Part shown: one piece after another, positions 54,373 to 62,814 of the stretch
How positions within the stretch are numbered: position 1 is the first letter of the stretch
How the letters are laid out: every line of letters starts with the position of its first letter
Notes under the pieces: model-generated
Told to the model about the DNA's origin: nothing
What the model saw: the letters and a program-made list of their open reading frames with translations, nothing else
Databases searched by the model: none
Made by a program: the position numbers and the translations under genes
From: Carnobacteriaceae bacterium zg-84
GTDB lineage: Bacteria; Bacillota; Bacilli; Lactobacillales; Aerococcaceae
Assembly (NCBI GenBank): GCA_013874835.1
Contig: CP059430.1
Coordinates: 434,001 to 498,000, forward strand
Reading direction: 5' to 3'
DNA length: 64,000 nucleotides

Positions 54373-55972
54373 CAGACTGTTGACAAATTAAAATGTCGAC
54401 AGTCTTTTTTCGTATCAGACGTTAAGTTGTACGGCTTACCATGATGTACACGATACATCGCTCGTTCTCTACCATGTGCGAGGACGAAGCCATTCGTACC
54501 ACAACGTCTGATACGATAATAACGCTTAAAAGTGGTATAATAGAGATAAGAAAAAGGAGGGAAAAATCTATGTTTTATAAAGAAACTCACCCAAATGATG
54601 AAATCATATTAAACACATTGTCCGAATTAGTACCAAAAGACCATTTACTACGTAAAATTGATAAATCAATTGATTTCAATTTTATTTATGAGATTACTTC
54701 TCCTTATTATAGCCATACGAATGGTCGCAATAGTTTAGACCCTGTTGTTTTATTTAAATTGGTCTTTTTAAAAGATATTTATGGCATTAAATCCATGCGA
54801 GAAACCATTAAACGTGTCGAAACGGATGTAGCGTTTAGATGGTTTTTAAACCTCCCTTTCTCTAAACCTACCCCACATTATTCTACTTTCTCTCAAAATT
54901 ATAGTCGCCGTTTTCAAGGGACTTCTGTGTTTGAAGATATATTTAATACTATTGTACACCAAGCTATCTCACATCATTTAATTAGCGGCACAGCTTTATT
55001 CACAGATTCCACACACATTAAAGCAAACGCCAATAAAAATAAATTTAGAAACGCCGTTATGGAAACCGTTCAAGAACGTAAGCGAGATTTAGAAAACGAA
55101 ATCAACGCCGAACGAGAAGCTATTGGAAAAAAGCCTTTTAGCTACACAGATAAAATCATCTCTAAAAACATAAAAGAAAGTACGACTGATAAAGAAAGCG
55201 GCTATTACCATCGGGATAATAAAGAAAAAGGATTTATGTACTTAGACCATCGTAGTGTAGATGGTAAACACAATTTTATTGTAGACTGCTTTATTACACC
55301 GGGGAACGTGCATGATAGTGTACCGTATGTGTCGCGATTAACATATATCATGGATAAATTTAAGTTTGATGTGAATTGTGTCGCGTTAGATAGCGGATAT
55401 TATAAAAAAGACATTTTAAAATTTTTAGAAGAGAAAAAGATATTTTCTGTGATTGGGTATAGACGTTTTCATCGCAATCCTGACCATAAGTTTTTTCGAT
55501 ATGATTCATCTAGAGATTGTTTTACGGATACACGTACGGGAGAAATTTATACCTACAGAAACATTGATAGACAAGGATATAAACAGTATCGTATAAGCGA
55601 TAACAGTAATAAACGGATACTACGTCGCGCGATAGATGCTGATGTATACGATAGATGTCGTGAACGTCGATTATCTACGTTTGGGAAAGCACTATATAAA
55701 CGACGGAAAGAAACGATTGAGCGTAGCTTTGCAGACTCTAAACAAAATCATGGGTATCGGTTTGCATAATATAGAGGGGTAGCCAAGATGCAGCAGTACA
55801 CTTGGTTATCTTGTGCTGCCCAAAACATGAAAAAAATGGCAATTCTACTCACGAGAGATAGCCATTTTTTACAATATAGTTCTTTATTTATCATTTTTAA
55901 ATGCAAAATCCAACGTATTTTTCAAAACTGGAGAAATACGTTGGATTTTTTATCGCTATTGTCAACAGTCTG
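54373..55972 (+). mobile_element. IS1182-family element, copy 2
   Basis: 1,600 bp with 14-bp perfect inverted ends CAGACTGTTGACAA. A read-in terminator lies inside the left end (54374-54411, stem AGACTGTTGACA/TGTCGACAGTCT plus T6). Structured element B and an extended -10 promoter (TGGTATAAT, -10 at 54536-54541) precede the transposase. Flanked by the 40-bp hairpin repeat. Confidence 0.9.
54411..54515 (+). other. Structured repeat element, copy B
   Basis: Outer stem CGTATCAGACGTT...GTTGTACG with CGTACCACAACGTCTGATACG. Inside are hairpin ATGTA-CACGA-TACAT (identical to copy A) and hairpin CGTTCTC-TACCATGTGC-GAGGACG. The same order of elements and conserved words (GTACGRCTYACC, TGTGCG, AGCYATTCGTAC) occur in copy A, but stems differ by compensating changes. 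Lies directly upstream of the transposase promoter. Confidence 0.65.
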
Positions 55973-55973
55973 A
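54570..55973 (+). pseudogene. IS1182-family transposase (copy 2), premature TAA
   Basis: Start ATG 54570 (MFYKETHPNDEIILN) after GGAGGG; an in-frame ATG at 54441 lies inside the structured element and is rejected. N-terminal DUF772-type region (LDPVVLFKLVFLKDIYGIKS), then the DDE domain (LFTDSTHIKANANKNK, CVALDSGYYKKDIL, RRKETIERSFADSKQNHGYR). TAA at 55767-55769 replaces the CAA seen in copy 3 (GYRFAQYRGVAKMQQYTW), removing ~68 C-terminal residues, so activity is doubtful. The original stop TGA spans the IS end and the first base of the target. Confidence 0.87.
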
Positions 55974-56012
55974 GGGTGCGAACCAAAAACTTGAGTTTTT
56001 GGTTCGCACCTT
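55973..56012. terminator. Right copy of the 40-bp hairpin repeat
   Basis: Identical to 54333-54372. It now serves as terminator for the convergent queT transcript as well as the IS transposase. Confidence 0.85.
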
Positions 56013-56029
56013 TAATTGTATAAATGAAA

Positions 56030-56539
56030 TTATCCTATATATTTTTTCAAATCTATTTTTTTATCAAGAGTATATAATAAAATACCGCTAGCTGTCATAA
56101 TAATCAATTCGCTTAAGACAAGTGGTCCATATAAAGTGAAGAATGCTTCTTCAGCTTGTCCAATATAGATGATTAAAAATGTAATAGGTATCATACCGAC
56201 AAAAGAAAAATTTAGTGTATTAAAAATAAAACGCCCGAGTTTAGATTTAATAAATTTGAATGCCGCAATGGAAAGAACGGAGCATAGTAATGTAGCACCT
56301 GTTCCAAAAATAACGTCGTAAATACCAAATGTTGAAAAAGAATTAACAATAGCAACACCGATACCTAATGAAATAATATATTTTTTGTTGTAAATCAATA
56401 AATGATTTAAAAATTCAGAAATACGGAATTGAATGGCTCCGTATGCCATAGAAATAACAGGTGTTCCCAATGTTAAAGCAACATAAACACCTGCCATTAA
56501 AGCAAGATAAACTTGCTCTTTAATAGACAACTTTTTCAT
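56030..56539 (-). CDS. queT: QueT-family queuosine-precursor transporter
   Basis: 169 aa with about five membrane helices. Signature AYGAIQFRISEFLNHL near the N-terminus matches the QueT family of ECF-type substrate-binding subunits. It is preceded by a preQ1 riboswitch, which fixes the substrate class (preQ1/preQ0). Second gene after the thioredoxin-like gene, transcribed in the same direction. Confidence 0.9.
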   Translation of the reverse strand: MKKLSIKEQVYLALMAGVYVALTLGTPVISMAYGAIQFRISEFLNHLLIYNKKYIISLGIGVAIVNSFSTFGIYDVIFGTGATLLCSVLSIAAFKFIKSKLGRFIFNTLNFSFVGMIPITFLIIYIGQAEEAFFTLYGPLVLSELIIMTASGILLYTLDKKIDLKKYIG

Positions 56540-56544
56540 AGAAT

Positions 56545-56584
56545 CCTCCTAGTTTTTTTTCGTGGGATGGTTGCGAACCACGTT
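56545..56584 (-). promoter_or_regulatory. preQ1-I riboswitch upstream of queT
   Basis: On the minus strand: P1 stem CGTGG (56582-56578) with CCACG (56565-56561), loop containing TTCGCAACCATC, then the A-rich tail AAAAAAAACTAGGAGG. The CTAGG end is able to pair back to the loop (pseudoknot) and contains the queT ribosome site, so ligand binding should block translation. It begins 2 nt after the upstream gene, so it works as an intercistronic translational switch. Confidence 0.85.
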
Positions 56585-56586
56585 GA

Positions 56587-57129
56587 TTACGGTTGGAACG
56601 ATTGTTTATCCAACCAATCACTTAATTGTTTTGGAGTAATACCTTGCATTTCTTCAAAATCTAATTTATCCGTTATGACACCTTTTTCTACTTTAGCGAC
56701 AACGGGCGTACCGCTAATGTGATAAGTTTGTTTAAATACTGTCCATTTTTCTTTGTCTTGATGAACCGGCAAGACATTGACATAAAAAATAGATGAGTGT
56801 AATTGTCTTCTTTGAATCTCTTTTATAAAGAAAGGCTCAAAAAATTGACAATCAGCACATGTTGGTCTACCAATGTAGACATAAAATGTGTCTTGATTTG
56901 CCATTTTTTCTTCAAATGTACTCGGTAATAAGCTATTTAATGTATAGTAGACATCACTATATTTTTCTTGTATGTGCTGTCGTTCCATTTCTTTTTTGTC
57001 AATCATTTCTTGTTTTTCATGCAATAAAGCTGTTGCTTTATCGTGTTGACGAAAGAGATTAAAAATAAGTGAAAGACTAATGAGGACAAAGAAGATACTG
57101 ATGTAATAAGGAATAAACGTTTTTTTCAT
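56587..57129 (-). CDS. Membrane-anchored thioredoxin-fold protein
   Basis: 180 aa: one N-terminal membrane helix (residues ~5-25), a coiled-coil linker, then a thioredoxin fold with active site CADC (YIGRPTCADCQFFEP) and cis-Pro loop SGTPVV. The context of the Cys pair resembles the PedC/BrcD group linked to bacteriocin disulphide formation, but no bacteriocin gene is nearby. Likely an extracytoplasmic thiol-disulphide oxidoreductase. 47 nt upstream of queT, same strand. Confidence 0.82.
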   Translation of the reverse strand: MKKTFIPYYISIFFVLISLSLIFNLFRQHDKATALLHEKQEMIDKKEMERQHIQEKYSDVYYTLNSLLPSTFEEKMANQDTFYVYIGRPTCADCQFFEPFFIKEIQRRQLHSSIFYVNVLPVHQDKEKWTVFKQTYHISGTPVVAKVEKGVITDKLDFEEMQGITPKQLSDWLDKQSFQP

Positions 57130-57254
57130 TTAGGTAACCTCCATGTAACAGTATACGTTTTTTTTATAAATTTTCAACTTATAAATAGAATATATCCTCA
57201 ATGTTGTGATAAAATAGATGTGTATATCACTATTCGACTAGGAGGAATTTTTTT

Positions 57255-59231
57255 ATGGTGTCTACAAAATCAGTAAATGCAATACGTTTTTTAGGAGTTG
57301 ATGCTATCAATAAAGCAAAATCAGGACACCCTGGTGTTGTTATGGGAGCGGCTCCAATGGCGTATGCTCTTTATGCAAATCATTTCCATGTTAATCCAGA
57401 GCAACCTAAATGGTTCAACCGTGATCGCTTTGTATTATCTGCGGGACATGGTTCAGCATTATTATACGCTTTATTGCATTTAAGCCAATTTAAAGATGTT
57501 ACGATTGATGAATTAAAACAATTCCGTCAATTACATTCTAAAACACCAGGACACCCTGAGTATGGCTATACACAAGGGGTTGATGCTACATCTGGTCCAT
57601 TAGGGCAAGGTATTTCTACAGCTATTGGTATGGCTGTTGCAGAGCGTTATTTAGCTGCACAATATAATAAACCAGAATTTCCTGTTGTAGATCATTACAC
57701 ATATGCTATTTGTGGTGACGGTGATTTTATGGAAGGGGTTAGTGCAGAAGCAAGTTCTTATGCAGGACAACAAAAATTAGGAAAACTAATTGCTTTATAT
57801 GATTCAAATGATATTTGTTTGGACGGTAAAACAGAAGATGCTTTAACAGAAAGTGTACGTAAAAGATACGATGCATACGGTTGGCATACACTTTTAGTTG
57901 AAGACGGAAATGATGTAGAAGCATTGTCAAAAGCAATTGAAGAAGCAAAAAAAGATCCACGTCCATCGTTAATTGAAGTAAAAACAATTATTGGTTTTGG
58001 TTCTAAAAAACAGGGCACAAATGCTGTGCACGGTGCTCCTTTAGGTGAGGAAGACACAGCGTATGCACGTGAACAATTAGGTTGGGACTATGCTCCATTT
58101 GAAGTACCAGAAGATGTTTATGCTGATTTTGATGAACATGTTGTCAAACGTGGAAAACAAGCCTATGACAAATGGATAGATTTAGTTGAAAAATATAAAG
58201 CTACTTATCCAGAATTAGCACAAGCATTTGACCGTGTTGTAAACGATGATGTGTTAACAGAATTAAAAGAAAATGATTTTCCGGTATATGAAGTTGGTTT
58301 TAATCAAGCGACACGTAATTCGTCACAAGATGCCTTAAATGCGATTGCTAAAGTATCTGCACAATTTTTAGGTGGTTCTGCTGACTTAGCACATTCTAAT
58401 ATGACATACATTAAAGAAGATACATTACAAGACGATACAAATCGTACACAACGTAATATTCAGTTTGGTGTTCGTGAATTTGCGATGGGAACTATTTTAA
58501 ATGGGATGACTTTACACGGAGGTGTACGTGTGTATGGTGGCACATTCTTCGTCTTTAGTGACTATCTAAAAGGTGCTATTCGTTTAGCAGCTATTCAAAA
58601 ATTGCCAGTTACGTATGTCTTTACACATGACAGTATTGCCGTAGGGGAAGACGGCCCAACACATGAACCGATTGAGCATTTAGCAGCATTAAGAGCATTA
58701 CCGAATATAAATGTTATTCGTCCGGCAGATGCAAGAGAAACACAAGGAGCATGGTACTTAGCAGCAACATCAACACAAACGCCAACAGCATTGGTGTTAA
58801 CAAGACAAGCATTACCTGTACTAGAAAATACATCTTTTGAAAATGTATCAAAAGGTGCGTATGTTGTCTATGAAACAAGTGAAACACCAGACTATTTATT
58901 ATTAGCATCTGGTTCAGAAGTATCATTGTGTATTGAAGCAGCTAAAGTGTTAAAAGAAGAAGGCAAAGCTGTACGTGTTGTCAGCATGCCATGTTTTGAA
59001 TTATTTGACAAACAATCTGCTGATTATAAAGAAAGTATTTTACCAAGCAATGTGACAAAACGTTTTGCTGTTGAAATGGCTGCAACAATGCCATGGTATA
59101 AATATGTAGGTTTACAAGGATCTGTTTTAGGGATTGATAGTTTTGGAGAAAGTGGTCCAGCAAATGATTTATTAAAACACTTCGGATTTACAGTTGATAA
59201 TGTGGTTGAACAAGTGAAAAAATTAGGATAA
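57255..59231 (+). CDS. tkt: Transketolase
   Basis: 658 aa, ATG after AGGAGG. ThDP-binding GDGDFMEGVSAEASSYAGQQ region, substrate His residues in KSGHPG and AGHGSALLYALL, pyrimidine domain (DLAHSNMTYI, VFTHDSIAVGEDGPTHEP), C-terminal domain ending VDNVVEQVKKLG. Pentose-phosphate pathway carbon transfer; monocistronic with its own terminator. Confidence 0.97.
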   Translation: MVSTKSVNAIRFLGVDAINKAKSGHPGVVMGAAPMAYALYANHFHVNPEQPKWFNRDRFVLSAGHGSALLYALLHLSQFKDVTIDELKQFRQLHSKTPGHPEYGYTQGVDATSGPLGQGISTAIGMAVAERYLAAQYNKPEFPVVDHYTYAICGDGDFMEGVSAEASSYAGQQKLGKLIALYDSNDICLDGKTEDALTESVRKRYDAYGWHTLLVEDGNDVEALSKAIEEAKKDPRPSLIEVKTIIGFGSKKQGTNAVHGAPLGEEDTAYAREQLGWDYAPFEVPEDVYADFDEHVVKRGKQAYDKWIDLVEKYKATYPELAQAFDRVVNDDVLTELKENDFPVYEVGFNQATRNSSQDALNAIAKVSAQFLGGSADLAHSNMTYIKEDTLQDDTNRTQRNIQFGVREFAMGTILNGMTLHGGVRVYGGTFFVFSDYLKGAIRLAAIQKLPVTYVFTHDSIAVGEDGPTHEPIEHLAALRALPNINVIRPADARETQGAWYLAATSTQTPTALVLTRQALPVLENTSFENVSKGAYVVYETSETPDYLLLASGSEVSLCIEAAKVLKEEGKAVRVVSMPCFELFDKQSADYKESILPSNVTKRFAVEMAATMPWYKYVGLQGSVLGIDSFGESGPANDLLKHFGFTVDNVVEQVKKLG

Positions 59232-59273
59232 TAAAAACCTAACTTAAAAAATAAGATTATATTTATATACACT

Positions 59274-59314
59274 AAGTGGTGAACGGATGCTTAAATTATC
59301 CGTTCACCACTTTT
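59274..59314 (+). terminator. Transketolase terminator
   Basis: 15-bp perfect stem AAGTGGTGAACGGAT (59274-59288) with ATCCGTTCACCACTT (59298-59312), then TT. The remaining ~195 bp up to trkA hold no gene. Confidence 0.9.
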
Positions 59315-59508
59315 GTTAAATTATCGTGAGATTATATGTGATTCTTATAAAGCAAACAGACATGTGTTATGTTGATGTGTTGAAGTGAATGAGATAGATA
59401 GTATTTTTAATAAAATGATGAAAACTATCACATAAGTAGTAGCTTTTTTATAGTCTTAGTGGTATGATGTGCCAATAATATCATTCGAAAAGAGTTGAAT
59501 AAATTAAA

Positions 59509-60861
59509 ATGGACATTGTAATTGTTGGTGCTGGAAAAGTTGGTCAAACATTATGCGAAGAATTATCGCAAATTCATAATGTGGTGATGATTGACTTATC
59601 ATCAAATTTAGTAGATGAACTAATGAATAAATACGATATTACAGGTATGGTTGGAAATGGGGCAAGTATTGACACGCAAAAAGAAGCTGGTGTGGAACAT
59701 GCGGATATTTTTATTGCAGCAACAGATTCAGATGAAGTCAATTTAATTTCTGCTACTTTAGCGAAAAAACTAGGTGTACGACATACCGTATCTCGTGTAC
59801 GAAATCCAGAATATGCAAAACAACTAGACTTTATGAGAAATGCGCTAGGTATTTCTTTAATTATCAATCCAGAAATGGCAGCGGCAATGGATATTGCTAG
59901 AGCAATTCGCTATGCCTCAGCATCAAATGTTGAAACATTGGCAGGAAATAGAGCCTCTCTTGTTGAGGTAGACATCACAGACAAATCTACCTTAAATGGT
60001 TTGAGTTTAAGTGATTTTAGAACAAAATATGGTTCTGTTTTAGTTTGTATTATTGATAGAGATGGCGATGTCTTTATTCCATCTGGTAGTGATACATTAC
60101 AAGCTAACGATAAAATCTATGTGGCAGGATTGCCAAAGGATATGACGACGTTTCATCGACAAATTGGGAACAGTGAAAAAGCCATTAAATCTGTTTTTGT
60201 TTTGGGCGGTGGGAAAATTGCATATTATTTATTCAAATTGTTAGAGCATACACACATGGATATGAAAGTTATTGAACATAATTTAGAAAAATGTGAACAA
60301 TTAAGTGCGGAATATCCAGCATTAAAAGTCATTCATGCAGACGGAACAAATCCGGATATTTTAGATGAACAAGGTTTAGAAAATTATGATGCTTTTGTGT
60401 CTTTAACAGGAGTTGATGAAGAAAATTTAATTGCGTCTATTTATGCAGATAAAAAAGGTGTACGTAAAGTTATTACGAAAATGAGCCGTACAAATATTTT
60501 AAAAGTATTAGATACAAAACAATTAAAGAAAATTGTAACACCTAAAAACTTGATTGCTAGTCAAATTTCTCGATTTGTTCGTTCACGTGCCAATGCACAA
60601 GGTTCACGTGTTGAAGCGTTGTATCGTGTTGCACAAGGTAAGGTTGAAGTACTCATGTTTAAAGTATCTGAACAGTGTCATATTTTAGATAGACAAATTA
60701 AAGATATGCCATTGAAGAAAAATTTATTGATTGCGTATATTTTAAGACAAGGAAAAATTATTTATGCGAATGGACGAGATAGTTTACAAGCAGATGATAA
60801 AGTCATTGTTATTACAACAAATAAACATTTTTCTGATTTAGAAGATATTTTGGATAAATAG
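59509..60861 (+). CDS. trkA: Potassium uptake regulatory subunit TrkA
   Basis: 450 aa with two RCK units: Rossmann motifs GAGKVGQTLCEEL (residues ~7-19) and VLGGGKIAYYLFKLLE (second half), each followed by a TrkA-C domain. Binds nucleotide and gates TrkH. 13 nt before trkH, one operon. Weak ribosome site (AAAGAG). Confidence 0.95.
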   Translation: MDIVIVGAGKVGQTLCEELSQIHNVVMIDLSSNLVDELMNKYDITGMVGNGASIDTQKEAGVEHADIFIAATDSDEVNLISATLAKKLGVRHTVSRVRNPEYAKQLDFMRNALGISLIINPEMAAAMDIARAIRYASASNVETLAGNRASLVEVDITDKSTLNGLSLSDFRTKYGSVLVCIIDRDGDVFIPSGSDTLQANDKIYVAGLPKDMTTFHRQIGNSEKAIKSVFVLGGGKIAYYLFKLLEHTHMDMKVIEHNLEKCEQLSAEYPALKVIHADGTNPDILDEQGLENYDAFVSLTGVDEENLIASIYADKKGVRKVITKMSRTNILKVLDTKQLKKIVTPKNLIASQISRFVRSRANAQGSRVEALYRVAQGKVEVLMFKVSEQCHILDRQIKDMPLKKNLLIAYILRQGKIIYANGRDSLQADDKVIVITTNKHFSDLEDILDK

Positions 60862-60874
60862 GCAGGCTCAGAAG

Positions 60875-62347
60875 ATGAATCGAAAAATTATTATTTATTT
60901 AATAGGAAAATTATTACTAGTTGAAGCATTATTATTATTGGCACCACTTTTTGTATCCCTAATTTATCAAGAAGATTGGAAATACATATCGGCTTATTTA
61001 ATGACCATAGGATTATTACTCTCATTAAGTTGTATCATGTCATTAAAAAATCCAAAAGGCATTACACTACGTGCTAGAGATGGTGCTGTTATTGTCGCAT
61101 TGGGTTGGATTTTACTCGCCTTTTTTGGAGGTTTGCCATTTGTCTTTTCAGGAGATATTCCATCTCTTGTCGACGCATTTTTTGAAACAGCAAGTGGATT
61201 TACGACAACTGGTTCCAGCATTTTAACAACACTAGCTCCATTGTCCAAATCAAATTTATTTTGGAGAAGTTTTACTCACTTAATCGGCGGTATGGGTGTG
61301 CTTGTTTTTACGTTAGCAATTTTGCCAGATTCTAAAGCAGATTCCGCACAATTACTGCGAGCTGAAGTTCCCGGACCTGTTTTTGGAAAACTCGTATCGA
61401 AATTAAGCGATACAGCACGTATTTTATATGCGATTTATTTATCTTTAACACTTATTTTAATACTTATTTTAGTATTAGGTGGCGTACCGCTATATGACTC
61501 AATGCTATTATCATTCGGTACAGCAGGAACAGGTGGTTTTGCCATTAACGATGCAGGATTTTCTATTTATGCCAATCCAGCTTTTGTTGAATACGTGATT
61601 GGTATTGGTATGCTTATATTTGGTATTAACTTTAATTTATTCTTTTTAATGATGATTGGTTATGCCAAAGCTGCTTTTAAAGATGAAGAGTTACATTACT
61701 ATTTAGGTATCGTTATTATTGCCATTTTACTGATTACGCTATCTTTAGCACCAAATTGGGCTACGCTAGAAGAAACGTTTAGACATGTGTTGTTTACAGT
61801 AGCATCTATTGTAACGACAACGGGATATGCAACAGCTAACTTTGGAGAATGGACATTGTTTGCTCAAGTGATTGTGTTAATTTTAATGTTTATTGGCGGC
61901 TGTGCAGGTTCTACGGCAGGGGGTATGAAAGTATCTCGTATTGTGATGTATATAAAAGAAGCTGTTTCTGAAATGAAGCGTTTAGGGCATTCAAACCGTA
62001 TTGTAACGACAAAATTCAATGGGAAAGCATTACGAAAATCAGATAGTACAAAAGTATCGAATTATTTACAAATATATCTATTAACCTTTATTCTTTTATT
62101 GATTTGTGTGTCTATTGAAGCCCCAGATTTTCTAACGGCATTTTCAAGTGTTGCAGCAACATTTAATAATATAGGCCCTGGATTAGCAGCGGTTGGTCCT
62201 ATTTCTAATTTTGCATTTTACTCGGATATGACAAAAATCATTTTATCGTTGAGTATGATAGCAGGACGTTTGGAAATATATCCAATTATTATTTTATTGG
62301 CGCCATCAACGCTTAAAAAATTATTTAAAGGAAATAAAGCTCATTAG
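60875..62347 (+). CDS. trkH: Potassium transporter TrkH
   Basis: 490 aa membrane protein with the four pore-loop pseudo-repeats: ASGFTTTGSS, FGTAGTGGFAI, ASIVTTTGYATANF and FNNIGPGL, which form the K+ selectivity filter. C-terminal LAGRLEIYPI-like motif is present (IAGRLEIYPIII). Forms the channel with TrkA. Confidence 0.96.
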   Translation: MNRKIIIYLIGKLLLVEALLLLAPLFVSLIYQEDWKYISAYLMTIGLLLSLSCIMSLKNPKGITLRARDGAVIVALGWILLAFFGGLPFVFSGDIPSLVDAFFETASGFTTTGSSILTTLAPLSKSNLFWRSFTHLIGGMGVLVFTLAILPDSKADSAQLLRAEVPGPVFGKLVSKLSDTARILYAIYLSLTLILILILVLGGVPLYDSMLLSFGTAGTGGFAINDAGFSIYANPAFVEYVIGIGMLIFGINFNLFFLMMIGYAKAAFKDEELHYYLGIVIIAILLITLSLAPNWATLEETFRHVLFTVASIVTTTGYATANFGEWTLFAQVIVLILMFIGGCAGSTAGGMKVSRIVMYIKEAVSEMKRLGHSNRIVTTKFNGKALRKSDSTKVSNYLQIYLLTFILLLICVSIEAPDFLTAFSSVAATFNNIGPGLAAVGPISNFAFYSDMTKIILSLSMIAGRLEIYPIIILLAPSTLKKLFKGNKAH

Positions 62348-62369
62348 TATGAACTGATGAGCTTTTTTT
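62336..62369 (+). terminator. trkAH terminator
   Basis: AAAGCTCAT with ATGAGCTTT around a loop, then a T-run; the stem starts inside the last trkH codons. Confidence 0.88.
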
Positions 62370-62407
62370 GATATAATAAGAAAAAGTACTCTAAGGAGTG
62401 GAAACGA

Positions 62408-62797
62408 ATGAAAATAGTAAAAAAAATTATTTTAGTATTAGGTGGATTAAGTGCTGTAGGATGGATTTTTACCCTTTTGTCAGCATATCATATCTTACCA
62501 GAAATAGCTCATTCCTTTATGCTTATACAAGGGACAGTCGTTCTGACTGGGATGACGTGGCTATTATATTTAGGAGTTGGGTTATCGAATGTTTTTTATG
62601 CAAGAAAACATGAGATACACGTGGAACAAACGACAAAATTGACGACACGTATTGTATCGTATGCGATATATGCATTGATATATTGCCTTTTGAAAAAGTT
62701 AAGTGTACAAGACTTTTTTGCCTATTTTCTCATGATGTGTGTCTTATTTTTACCAAGCGCTTTTCTATTCCCTTATTATCTCTTAAAAAGAAATTAG
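62408..62797 (+). CDS. Small four-helix membrane protein, unknown function
   Basis: 129 aa, AGGAG 8-10 nt before ATG. Hydrophobic segments near residues 7-27, 36-60, 82-98 and 104-126. No conserved motif recognised. Its stop lies at the base of a small hairpin against which an IS1182 copy is inserted. Confidence 0.75.
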   Translation: MKIVKKIILVLGGLSAVGWIFTLLSAYHILPEIAHSFMLIQGTVVLTGMTWLLYLGVGLSNVFYARKHEIHVEQTTKLTTRIVSYAIYALIYCLLKKLSVQDFFAYFLMMCVLFLPSAFLFPYYLLKRN

Positions 62798-62814
62798 CAT
62801 CTTTTATAGATGCT
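62796..62814 (+). terminator. Hairpin at the IS1182 copy 3 junction
   Basis: AGCATC (62796-62801) with GATGCT (62809-62814); the 3' arm touches the IS end CAGATTGTTGACAA. Parallel to the alr hairpin beside copy 2. Confidence 0.65.

Noticed and set aside
54441-54569. N-terminal extension of the IS1182 transposase (43 codons)
   Set aside because: The extension falls inside structured element B and ahead of the promoter at 54536; the ribosome site supports ATG 54570, and family proteins start there.
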